Shown: in pieces, positions 35,281-43,650 of the stretch
Numbering within the stretch: the stretch's first letter is position 1
Layout: every line of letters starts with the position of its first letter
Origin: Thermodesulfobium acidiphilum
GTDB taxonomy: Bacteria > Thermodesulfobiota > Thermodesulfobiia > Thermodesulfobiales > Thermodesulfobiaceae
Reading direction: 5' to 3'
Length of the DNA stretch: 64,000 nt
Assembly (NCBI RefSeq): GCF_003057965.1
Contig: NZ_CP020921.1
Span: forward strand, 755,001-819,000
Translations under genes and position numbers: made by a program
Notes under the pieces: generated by a model
What the model was told of the DNA's origin: nothing
The model's database searches: none
The model's input: only the letters and a program-made list of their open reading frames with translations

Positions 35281-36666
35281 GTGGATTATTTGTCTTTTAT
35301 TGGAAACAAAAAAGCAGAATTTTTGGAAGACCTAAAAAAAATTTTATCTTATCCAAGTGTAAATCAGGAAAAGTCTGAGGGAGCACCATTTGGGATTGAG
35401 GTTAGAAAGTGTTTGGATGAGACTTTAAATATTGCTAAGAGAATGGGTTTTAAAACTTTTGTAGTTAACGATGCTGTAGGGGTAGTTGAGTATGGAGATT
35501 CAGAAGAGTATGTAGGTTGTTTAGCGCACCTTGACGTTGTTCCTGCTGGAGAAGGCTGGGATAGTGATCCCTTTGTAGCTAGAATTGACGGGGATAGGAT
35601 TTACGCAAGAGGCGCAATTGATGACAAAGGACCAGCTATGGCATCTCTTTATTCACTTTATGCCATAAAAGAGTTAGGAGTAAAAATAGGAAAAAAAATT
35701 AGGCTTTTGTTTGGTACAAATGAAGAAGAGGGTTCAAAAGATATGCCTTTGTATCTTGCAAAAGAAAAACCACCTATTTATGCATTTTCACCTGATGCTG
35801 AATTTCCAGTGGTTCATTCTGAAAAGGGTATGGTTTTTGCCAGGGTTTCCTGGAAGTTCGATCAAAGTTCTGATGGAGTGATTATAGAAGAAATTACTGG
35901 CGGTACTAAAGTTAATGTGGTTCCAAATAAAGCAACTGCAATTTTAAAAAATGCTGATGAGAAAATTGTTTTTGAACTCATAAAAAAATTTAATTCAGAA
36001 AGGCCATTTAAATGGAACGTTAAATATGGTAAAGGAATGTTTGTCGAGTGTATTGGTAAAAGTTCTCATGCAGCGCATCCAGAACTGGGTTTAAATGCAA
36101 TTATGGGTTTAATTGAGTTCCTTTCAAAGTTATCTTTAAATTCTAAAGTAAAAGGTACAATTGATTGGCTTGCTGCCTATATTGATGGTGAGACAGATGC
36201 AAAAAAATTTGGGATCTTTTGTGAAGATAAATATGGTAGGCTGACGTTCAATGTCGGCATTGTTAGTTTGAAAGATAATGTATTTTCTTTGGATATCAAT
36301 TATAGAACACCTGTAACTTTAGATTATGATGCAATTAATGAAAAATTTGTGAAAATTTTTGAAAAAACTGGCGCAAAGGTTGAGTTTTTATTAAGGGATA
36401 GACCATTGTTTTATCCTGAAGATCATTTTTTGGTTAAAACCTTGCTGGAAGTTTATAGAAAGTATGTTAATTCGAACACACCTCCTCTTTCAATAGGCGG
36501 TGGTACCTATTCTAAGCATATACCGAACACTGTTTCTTTTGGACCACTCTTTGAAGACAAGCAAGACATGTGTCATGAGGCGAATGAATATGCAAGTATT
36601 TCAGACTTAATTACGTGTTCTGCAATATATGCTGAAGCCATGGTGAAATTATCTGTTAATAAATAG
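35281..36666 (+). CDS. pepV: M20-family dipeptidase (PepV/Sapep type)
   Basis: A 461-residue zinc dipeptidase. The M20 metal sites are visible: AHLDVVPAGEGW (His, then catalytic Asp), RGAIDDKGP (bridging Asp), FGTNEEEGSKD (catalytic Glu pair), SPDAEFPVVHSEKG and the C-terminal MCHEANEYAS histidine. The lid domain with GKSSHAAHPELGLNA lies between. PepV-type enzymes cleave a wide range of dipeptides in the cytoplasm. The start is GTG after AAAGGAGA. It is next to an oligopeptide transporter of the OPT family, so imported peptides could be processed here. Confidence 0.9.
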   Translation: MDYLSFIGNKKAEFLEDLKKILSYPSVNQEKSEGAPFGIEVRKCLDETLNIAKRMGFKTFVVNDAVGVVEYGDSEEYVGCLAHLDVVPAGEGWDSDPFVARIDGDRIYARGAIDDKGPAMASLYSLYAIKELGVKIGKKIRLLFGTNEEEGSKDMPLYLAKEKPPIYAFSPDAEFPVVHSEKGMVFARVSWKFDQSSDGVIIEEITGGTKVNVVPNKATAILKNADEKIVFELIKKFNSERPFKWNVKYGKGMFVECIGKSSHAAHPELGLNAIMGLIEFLSKLSLNSKVKGTIDWLAAYIDGETDAKKFGIFCEDKYGRLTFNVGIVSLKDNVFSLDINYRTPVTLDYDAINEKFVKIFEKTGAKVEFLLRDRPLFYPEDHFLVKTLLEVYRKYVNSNTPPLSIGGGTYSKHIPNTVSFGPLFEDKQDMCHEANEYASISDLITCSAIYAEAMVKLSVNK

Positions 36667-36729
36667 TTTGTAGCTTTTAGTAAAAATCTATTAAAAACTA
36701 GCAGTATATTATTATGAAAGGTGATTGAT

Positions 36730-38646
36730 ATGGAAGAGAGAAAAAAGTTAAATTATCTTAATGTTTCAGGGGAAGACTACGTACCTTATATATCTGCAGA
36801 TAAGGTTATTCCTGAGTTTACTATAACTGCTATTGCCATTGGTGTTTTTTTGGCGATATTATTCGGAGCTGCAGATGCGTATCTCGGAATGAAAGCAGGA
36901 TTGACAGTTAGTGCGAGTATCCCTGCTGCAGTAATGTCTATGGGTGTTCTGAAGGGGATATTCAGAAGGGGTACTATTCTTGAAAATACTATTGCTCAGA
37001 CAATTGCATCTGCTGGTGAAGCAATTGCATCAGGTGTAATATTTACATTGCCTGCTTTATTTATTTGGGGATACAATCCAGGTCTTTTAGAGCTTAATAC
37101 TATGGCTCTATTAGGTGGAATATTGGGCGTTGTTTTAATGGTGCCTCTTAGAAAGCTTTTGATAGTAAACGAACACCACAACTTGCCTTATCCAGAAGGC
37201 ACAGCTTGTGCTGAGGTTTTGGTTGCTGGAGATCAAGGTGGAAGTAGCGCAAAAACTGTATTTTGTGGCATCGGAATTGGTGCATTGTACCAATTTCTAA
37301 TGGATGGTTTAGGACTTTGGAACGAGAGCCCTGACTGGGGTATTCCTGGTCTTAAGGGAGCTGGTATCGGTTTTGATACGCTGCCTGCTCTTTTAGGCGT
37401 AGGATTTATTATAGGTCCTAAGGCATCTTTTTATATGTTTGCAGGCGGCATACTTAGCTGGCTTGTGTTAATGCCTTTGATTTCATATTTCGGTAGTGGT
37501 TTGACAACCCCAATTTATCCATCGACAGTGCCTATATCTCAGATGGGTTATTGGGCTCTATGGAGCACATATATTCGTTACGTAGGTGCTGGAGCTGTTG
37601 CAGTAGGTGGCTTTATTACTCTTATAAGGTCCTTGCCTACTATACTTGGTTCTTTTGACGCTACAATCAAAGGTCTAAGCAAAAATAAGGGAACTAATGT
37701 TGTAAAAGACATTCGTACTCAAAGAGATACGCCATTTTTGATACTTCTCATTATTGTGGGTATCATATTTTTCTATACTGCTCTTACCCCTCAGTTTAAC
37801 ATTGGATTCTTAGGCGCGTTCCTTATGCTAATATTTGCTTTCTTCTTTACGACTGTGTCTTCTAGAATCGTAGGCATTATCGGTTCATCTAGCAACCCTG
37901 TGTCCGGTATGACGATAGGAACCATTATTTTGGTAGCTGTAATATTTAGGTTATGCGGATGGATCGGAGATACTGCAATGGTAGCAACCCTTATAACAGG
38001 CGCCCTTGTCTGTATTTCTATTTGTGTTGCGGGTGATACATCTCAAGACCTTAAAACTGCATTCCTAGTAGGTGGTACTCCAAGAGCACAGCAATATGGA
38101 ATGATCATAGGCGCTATTGCTTCATCATTTGTAATCGGTTCAGTCTTGGTTATGCTTGGTCATGCATACGGTTTTGGTACGAAGGACTTGCCTGCTCCTC
38201 AAGCTATGCTTATGGCTTTGATTATCAAGGGAGTAATCGGTGGCACTATGCCTTGGGCTCTCGTAGCTATAGGTGGTTTTGTCGCAATTGCTGCTGAGCT
38301 CTTAGGAATTTCTGTATTAGCTTTTGCTGTAGGAATGTATTTGCCAATTTCAACTTCTGCAGCAATTGCCACTGGTGGCTTTTTGCATCTGATTCTTTCT
38401 AAAACAGTTAACAACAAGGAGAAGTTAAGAGCAAAGATAGAAGAAGGTGTTCTCTTGAATTCGGGATTAATAGCTGGCGGTTCTCTAATGGGTGTAATCC
38501 TTGCATTCTTGGTCTATGAAAATATTAATATTTCAGTTAACTTTACCTGGGGTGGCTTTGTGAATCCTATTTCTCTGCTATTCTACTTCCTTTTAGCTAT
38601 CGGTGTTTATGTCTATTTGATGAACAAAAAAGTTGAGGTAGAGTAA
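36730..38646 (+). CDS. OPT-family oligopeptide transporter
   Basis: 638 residues and about 14-16 membrane helices. The N-terminal block FLAILFGAADAYLGMKAGLTVSASIPAAVMSMG, then HHNLPYPEGTACAEVLVAGDQGG, are diagnostic of the EspB/YSL-like OPT branch found in bacteria. I use the ATG at 36730 with AAAGGTGA upstream rather than the GTG inside that sequence at 36721. OPT proteins import oligopeptides or metal-chelate complexes with protons. A PqqD-like gene and a winged-helix-like gene follow after 4 and 10 nt, so the three form an operon. The M20 dipeptidase lies just upstream. Confidence 0.92.
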   Translation: MEERKKLNYLNVSGEDYVPYISADKVIPEFTITAIAIGVFLAILFGAADAYLGMKAGLTVSASIPAAVMSMGVLKGIFRRGTILENTIAQTIASAGEAIASGVIFTLPALFIWGYNPGLLELNTMALLGGILGVVLMVPLRKLLIVNEHHNLPYPEGTACAEVLVAGDQGGSSAKTVFCGIGIGALYQFLMDGLGLWNESPDWGIPGLKGAGIGFDTLPALLGVGFIIGPKASFYMFAGGILSWLVLMPLISYFGSGLTTPIYPSTVPISQMGYWALWSTYIRYVGAGAVAVGGFITLIRSLPTILGSFDATIKGLSKNKGTNVVKDIRTQRDTPFLILLIIVGIIFFYTALTPQFNIGFLGAFLMLIFAFFFTTVSSRIVGIIGSSSNPVSGMTIGTIILVAVIFRLCGWIGDTAMVATLITGALVCISICVAGDTSQDLKTAFLVGGTPRAQQYGMIIGAIASSFVIGSVLVMLGHAYGFGTKDLPAPQAMLMALIIKGVIGGTMPWALVAIGGFVAIAAELLGISVLAFAVGMYLPISTSAAIATGGFLHLILSKTVNNKEKLRAKIEEGVLLNSGLIAGGSLMGVILAFLVYENINISVNFTWGGFVNPISLLFYFLLAIGVYVYLMNKKVEVE

Positions 38647-38650
38647 AATA

Positions 38651-39004
38651 TTGTTTGGTTTTAATAAGAATAAAGGCAATCTTTTAACGATGTATCCTGT
38701 TAAAAGTGTAAATGTTTCAGATGAAATGATAGACGGGCAGCTTCGGCTGACCGTCTATCATGCTGGTTTCTTCCGTAGAATATTTGAGAAATGGTTTCCA
38801 AATTATGGAAAGAGCTTTATTAATTTAGATAAATACGGTCAATTTGTTTGGCAACACTGCGATGGAAATTTTACTATAAAAGATATCCTAATTGATATGC
38901 AAAAACAATTTGATGACAATTCAGAATTTGCCCTTGAAAGGCTTATCGTTTTTATTAGGATTCTTGCTAGCAATAAACTAATTAAGCTAATCAGATCAAA
39001 ATGA
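38651..39004 (+). CDS. PqqD-like protein downstream of OPT transporter
   Basis: 117 residues. After a basic N-terminus, FINLDKYGQFVWQHCDGNFTIKDILIDMQKQF matches the PqqD/RiPP-recognition-element-like fold (winged helix with the L-D..G..vW...DG..t...i pattern). PqqD domains usually present peptides to radical-SAM enzymes, but no such enzyme or precursor is seen here. The start is TTG only 4 nt after the OPT stop. A loader or regulatory role for the transporter is a guess. The assignment rests on this one motif. Confidence 0.7.
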   Translation: MFGFNKNKGNLLTMYPVKSVNVSDEMIDGQLRLTVYHAGFFRRIFEKWFPNYGKSFINLDKYGQFVWQHCDGNFTIKDILIDMQKQFDDNSEFALERLIVFIRILASNKLIKLIRSK

Positions 39005-39014
39005 GGTATGCGTT

Positions 39015-39386
39015 ATGAATATTGAGGTGTATATTTTAGGGACTCTTTCTTTTGCCGTTATGGGTGCGCTTCTTTATATATATGGATATAGGCGTTCTTA
39101 TAAAATGCCGCAAGAGCTTCAAAAGCAGATTGCTATAAAGCTCGAAAAAAAAGCTATGTCATTTATCACTAAGAACGCTCAAGGAGTTACGGCAAAGTCT
39201 ATTGCTAATGAGATTAAAGATGTAAAAGTTGGGAGTCATTTTCAAGGATATAAGTTTAGCGTAAAAGATTCGTTGGTTACTGCTCAGGCAGTTCTGGACA
39301 GATTGCTGGCAGCCAATAAGATTAAAAAAGTGATTGATGGTAAAATAGTGAAGTATTATCCTATCAGCGATGAGGAAGAAAAATAA
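39015..39386 (+). CDS. membrane-anchored winged-helix-like protein
   Basis: 123 residues. One N-terminal membrane helix (about 6-26, ILGLSFAVMGALLYIYGY-like) is followed by a cytoplasmic domain that reads like a winged helix: GVTAKSIANEIKD, later VTAQAVLDRLLAANKIKKVIDGKIVKYYP, a helix-helix-wing pattern. I recognise no named family. It is the third gene of the OPT operon, 10 nt after the PqqD-like gene. Both small proteins seem to be transporter accessories; whether it binds DNA or a peptide is not known. Confidence 0.6.
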   Translation: MNIEVYILGTLSFAVMGALLYIYGYRRSYKMPQELQKQIAIKLEKKAMSFITKNAQGVTAKSIANEIKDVKVGSHFQGYKFSVKDSLVTAQAVLDRLLAANKIKKVIDGKIVKYYPISDEEEK

Positions 39387-39406
39387 TGTTTATGGAGGGT
39401 TAAAGA

Positions 39407-40501
39407 GTGGATATCGCTTATACCTTGAAAAACGCATCTGAGAGAAGAAATGAACAGTTTAGGCCTGAAGGACAGCTTTCTTTTGGTCAATTAAGAACAG
39501 ATCATATGTTTTTGCTAAATTATGAAGACTCAAAATGGCAAAATGCCAGAATAGTACCATATTCAGATATTCCAGTTTCCCCGGGTGCAATCGCAATACA
39601 CTATGGACAAGCTCTTTTTGAAGGAGCAAAAGCTTTTATGCATGAAGATGGTGAAATATATTCATTTAGAATCGATAAGAATGCTAAAAGGTTAAACGTA
39701 TCTGCTGAAATTCTTTGTATGCCTCGGCTTGACGAAGAAATACAAATAAAAGCTATTCATACTCTTATAGATGTCGATAGATTATGGTTTCCGCTCCAAG
39801 AAGGAGCTTCACTTTACATAAGGCCATTTATGTTTGCGACTGAAGATTCCCTTGGGGTACATCCATCTAGTAAATATATTTTTGCTGTTATACTTTCGCC
39901 TAGTGGTCCTTATTATCCAGCTGGATTTACTAAGCCCATAAAACTTTTAATTACAAAAAAATTTCATAGGGCTGTAAGTGGAGGAACAGGTGCTGCAAAG
40001 GCTGCAGGAAATTATGCTGCTTCTTTAAGAGCTGGAGAATTTGCAAAGAAATTTGGTGCTAGTCAGGTATTGTATTTGGATTCTGAAAACAAATATATAG
40101 AAGAAGCAGGAGCGATGAACCATTTTCACATCGAAAAGGATGGCACGGTTGTTATACCTGAATTTACAGATACTATTTTAAGAAGTATTACTTCAGAATC
40201 TATTCTTGAACTGCAAAATGCTTTAGGTTTAAAAGTTGTACAAAGAAGGGTTTTATTGAACGAATTTGTTGATAAAATTAAATCAGGTGAAATAATAGAA
40301 GCAGGAGGATTTGGTACTGCAGCTGTTATTTCACCAGTTGGAGAATATGTTTTTGAAGATGGTTCGTCGATAACAGTAGGTGATGGGGGAGTAGGGAAAT
40401 ATACGAGGAAAATTTATGAATATTATACTGGCATACAAAACGGCAAAATAAAAGCTCCAGATGGGTGGTTAAGAAAAGTTGAAAGGATCAGTAAAGATTA
40501 A
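39407..40501 (+). CDS. ilvE: branched-chain amino acid aminotransferase
   Basis: A 364-residue fold-type IV PLP enzyme of the long BCAT class. The PLP lysine is in GGTGAAKAAGNYAAS, with the conserved VLYLDSENKYIEEAGAMNHF and TDTILRSITSESILEL blocks following, and the FGTAAVISPVG tail motif. It interconverts leucine, isoleucine and valine with their 2-oxo acids using glutamate/2-oxoglutarate. The start is GTG after TGGAGGGTT. It follows the OPT accessory gene by 20 nt and precedes addA by 26 nt. Together with the GDH family gene it fits amino-acid turnover. Confidence 0.92.
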   Translation: MDIAYTLKNASERRNEQFRPEGQLSFGQLRTDHMFLLNYEDSKWQNARIVPYSDIPVSPGAIAIHYGQALFEGAKAFMHEDGEIYSFRIDKNAKRLNVSAEILCMPRLDEEIQIKAIHTLIDVDRLWFPLQEGASLYIRPFMFATEDSLGVHPSSKYIFAVILSPSGPYYPAGFTKPIKLLITKKFHRAVSGGTGAAKAAGNYAASLRAGEFAKKFGASQVLYLDSENKYIEEAGAMNHFHIEKDGTVVIPEFTDTILRSITSESILELQNALGLKVVQRRVLLNEFVDKIKSGEIIEAGGFGTAAVISPVGEYVFEDGSSITVGDGGVGKYTRKIYEYYTGIQNGKIKAPDGWLRKVERISKD

Positions 40502-40527
40502 TAATTACTTTGTGTGGATAGTATTCT

Positions 40528-43500
40528 TTGGAAGATGAAATAAAAAGAGTATGTAGATTACAAAGAGATGATGAACTAACTTTCCCTCACTTTTATATAG
40601 TAAGTGCATCTGCAGGTTCTGGCAAAACTTATACTTTGTGTATGAGGGTTTGCCAGTTTTTGTTATCAAAATGTATACAATATAATGACCTATCAAATAT
40701 CCTTGCTTTAACATTTACAAAAAATGCTGCAAATGAAATGAAGCAGAGAATTTTAGAATGGTTGAAAAAAATATCTTTAGGTTTGTTAAGCGAAAAGGAT
40801 AAAAATAATTTGATTGAATTACTATCTCTTTCCTTTGAAGAAATTGTTGTTCGATCTGAAAAAATAATAGATTTAATATTTAATAATTTTTATGAATTTC
40901 AAGTAAGCACGATCGACAGCTTTATGTCGAAAATTTTTAAGGTGATGCCATTTGAGACCAATATTTTAGCAAGTAATATAAAAATTGATATTGAAGAAAT
41001 AATTGATTTTGCTATTGATAAATTCATACAAGAGATTGATTTTCTTGAACTTGAAGAGTTTATAAAAGTTATTTCTTTAAACAACTTTATAAGTTTCAAT
41101 CCAAAGGAAGATTTGAAAAAAAATTTATTAACTTTATTGAATTTAGAAAATAAGAAACTAGGATATTTTAAAGAAAACAAAGATATCGAACTTACTTTAG
41201 ATAAAGTAAAGTTGTTGATGAAAAATTTAGCTTTATTGGCTGAGGAATCTTTAAAAAGGAATTTCAAATTAAATGGAAAAATTAAAGAAGAGAATTTTTA
41301 TAAAATTATAGAGAAATTAAAAAAGCCTGAAAAAAATATAATCAATGTCATTAAAAGTATTTATAAAACCTTCCCCTTTAATAAAGAAAATGGCGATGAT
41401 TACATCCATTTGAAATCTGAATGGGAAAAAAATATTTCTGAAATATACGCATATTTACCAATTTTGAGTCAAATAAGATTTCAACCATATATTAAATTGT
41501 TTAGCAAATTCAAACTATCTTTGGAAAATTGTTATAAAGATCTCGGTGCTGTTTATATTGGTAACATGAATAAGATGATTTTTGAAAATCTTAATGAAGA
41601 AAATATTGTAAAGGTTCAGTTTTGTTTAGGAAGTCATATTTATCATATTTTAATAGATGAATTTCAGGATACAGATGAAGTTCAATGGGCCTGTATAAAA
41701 AAATTTTGTGATGATCTTTTGTCCAGAAATGGTTCGGTTTTTACTGTTGGCGACATAAAGCAATCTATTTATAGTTTTAGAGGGGCAGATTATAAGATTA
41801 TGAAGGAAACAATAGAGAAGCCAATTAAAAATACTTTTTTGTTAAGTCTTGAAAAGAATTTTAGAACTGATGGAGTTATAATTGAAAATATCAAAAATTT
41901 TTTTCAAAAAAATATATCTGACAAAGTATTGGAAACAAATAATATTTCAGGTTTAAAAGATTTTACCCAGCTGCCATCAGAAGAAAGAAAAAGTTCAGGA
42001 TTTTTTAAAAGTCAAATAGTTTTTTTTGATGAGCCTGAAGATAAAGAAATTTTAGGCAATAAAGATATTAAGGTAGGTACTTTAAAAACTGAGTTACTAA
42101 ATTTAGTTTATGAATTAAGTAAAAGATATAAATTAAGCGATATTGCAGTATTGGCTAGATCAAATTCCCAGGTAAACTTGGTTGCCATGTGGCTTATAGA
42201 GAATGGATATAACGTAGTTTCAGAAAGTTCAATGGATATCAGAGATAGAAAAATAATTCAAGAAATTATTTCGTTACTAAAATTTATAGAATCGCCTACA
42301 GACAACTTGAATTTTTCTATTTTTATTTTAGGCAAGATAATGAATAAAATTTTTTTTGATAATAATACTTCTCAAGACGAAATAAGAGAATTTATATTCT
42401 TAAACAGGAATAAAAATTTATTTAATTCATTCAAGAATAATTATATAAATTTATGGAACGAATATTTTAAAGAAATATACTTTAAATCTGGCCATATTTC
42501 AATGTATAGTCTTATTGTTTTAATTTATTCAACTTTTAAAATTCCCGAAAACTTTCCAGAGGAATCAGCTTATTTAGTAAAATTGTTAGAAATTATTTCT
42601 GAAATAGAATCGAAAGGGTATGTAGACGTAAATAAACTATTATATCTTATTGAAAAAGATAAAAACGAATTTTTTAAAGTTGAAATTTCTAATTTTACTG
42701 ATGCAATAAAATTAATGACCGTTCATAAAGCGAAGGGCTTAGAGTTTCCTGTTGTAATTAATGTGATTGATGCTGAAAATAATTATGCCCTTCTTGATAA
42801 GAAAAAATTGGACTATAATTTCTTTATTTATGAAGAGAAAACTAATTCTGAAATAAGTAAGAACTTGCTTTCACTGCTTCATATTACAAAAGAAATGGCG
42901 CAAAAAAATAACTTTTTAAATGAAATTTTTTGTGCCAAAGAAGTTGATTGTATTTTAGATGATTTAAATCTTCTATATGTTGCAATGACGAGAGCAAAAT
43001 TTGAGCTTTATAATTTTATATGTGTTAAGAAAATAAAAAATAGCGAGAGTTTATATAACCTGGAAAGAGAAGCTGGGGAAAAAAGGAATGTAATTGATTT
43101 TAGAGCAAATAAATTTGAGTTTGATAATTTTAAAGTTGATTGTGAATCCCTGTCTGAACCTTTAGATATAGAAAAAAATTGGAAGAAAAAGGATATAGCA
43201 AGTATTAAAAGAGGGATCTTATTTCATAAAATTTTGGAAAGAATAAGGTATAAAGAGGACCTCTTAAATTTGGATAATATAACCGAACTTTATAAAGATG
43301 ATATTGAACTTTTTGAGCCAGAAATAGCAAGAAAAATTTCATCTATAGTGATGAACGAACAATTTTCTAAATTTTTTAGCTCTCTTAACGAAGTTTTTAC
43401 AGAAGTTAATTTTATTGATAAAAGGGGCAATCTTTTTAGAATCGATAGATTAGTAATAGAAAAAGATACTATTTATGTTGTTGATTATAAAACAAGTTTG

Positions 43501-43650
43501 AAGGAGTATTACAAAAATTTTGAAAGAGAATACTATCTTAGACAAATTAAGTTCTATATGAAAGTTGTGAAAAGCTTTTACAGAAAAAATACTATAGGAA
43601 TAATATTAGATATTGATAATATGTCACAAGAAATTATAAAAGATGGATAA
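40528..43650 (+). CDS. addA: AddA-type UvrD helicase-nuclease
   Basis: 1040 residues. Helicase motifs: Walker A SASAGSGKT near residue 28, motif II HILIDEFQDTDEVQW, motif III-like TVGDIKQSIYSFRGAD, motif IV ELEKNFRT-like, motif V VHKAKGLEFPVV and motif VI LYVAMTRAK. The C-terminal 200 residues hold a PD-(D/E)XK nuclease: RGILFHKIL, then RIDRLVIEKD and VVDYKTS, with the Q in RQIKFYM. It processes double-strand breaks with AddB. The start is TTG. It overlaps addB by 8 nt, the usual pair. Confidence 0.9.
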   Translation: MEDEIKRVCRLQRDDELTFPHFYIVSASAGSGKTYTLCMRVCQFLLSKCIQYNDLSNILALTFTKNAANEMKQRILEWLKKISLGLLSEKDKNNLIELLSLSFEEIVVRSEKIIDLIFNNFYEFQVSTIDSFMSKIFKVMPFETNILASNIKIDIEEIIDFAIDKFIQEIDFLELEEFIKVISLNNFISFNPKEDLKKNLLTLLNLENKKLGYFKENKDIELTLDKVKLLMKNLALLAEESLKRNFKLNGKIKEENFYKIIEKLKKPEKNIINVIKSIYKTFPFNKENGDDYIHLKSEWEKNISEIYAYLPILSQIRFQPYIKLFSKFKLSLENCYKDLGAVYIGNMNKMIFENLNEENIVKVQFCLGSHIYHILIDEFQDTDEVQWACIKKFCDDLLSRNGSVFTVGDIKQSIYSFRGADYKIMKETIEKPIKNTFLLSLEKNFRTDGVIIENIKNFFQKNISDKVLETNNISGLKDFTQLPSEERKSSGFFKSQIVFFDEPEDKEILGNKDIKVGTLKTELLNLVYELSKRYKLSDIAVLARSNSQVNLVAMWLIENGYNVVSESSMDIRDRKIIQEIISLLKFIESPTDNLNFSIFILGKIMNKIFFDNNTSQDEIREFIFLNRNKNLFNSFKNNYINLWNEYFKEIYFKSGHISMYSLIVLIYSTFKIPENFPEESAYLVKLLEIISEIESKGYVDVNKLLYLIEKDKNEFFKVEISNFTDAIKLMTVHKAKGLEFPVVINVIDAENNYALLDKKKLDYNFFIYEEKTNSEISKNLLSLLHITKEMAQKNNFLNEIFCAKEVDCILDDLNLLYVAMTRAKFELYNFICVKKIKNSESLYNLEREAGEKRNVIDFRANKFEFDNFKVDCESLSEPLDIEKNWKKKDIASIKRGILFHKILERIRYKEDLLNLDNITELYKDDIELFEPEIARKISSIVMNEQFSKFFSSLNEVFTEVNFIDKRGNLFRIDRLVIEKDTIYVVDYKTSLKEYYKNFEREYYLRQIKFYMKVVKSFYRKNTIGIILDIDNMSQEIIKDG

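Noticed and set aside
36667-36729. Weak inverted repeat (AGCTTTTAGT / ATTAAAAACTAGC) before the OPT gene
   Set aside because: Imperfect pairing in AT-rich sequence with no T-run behind it; not distinguishable from chance.
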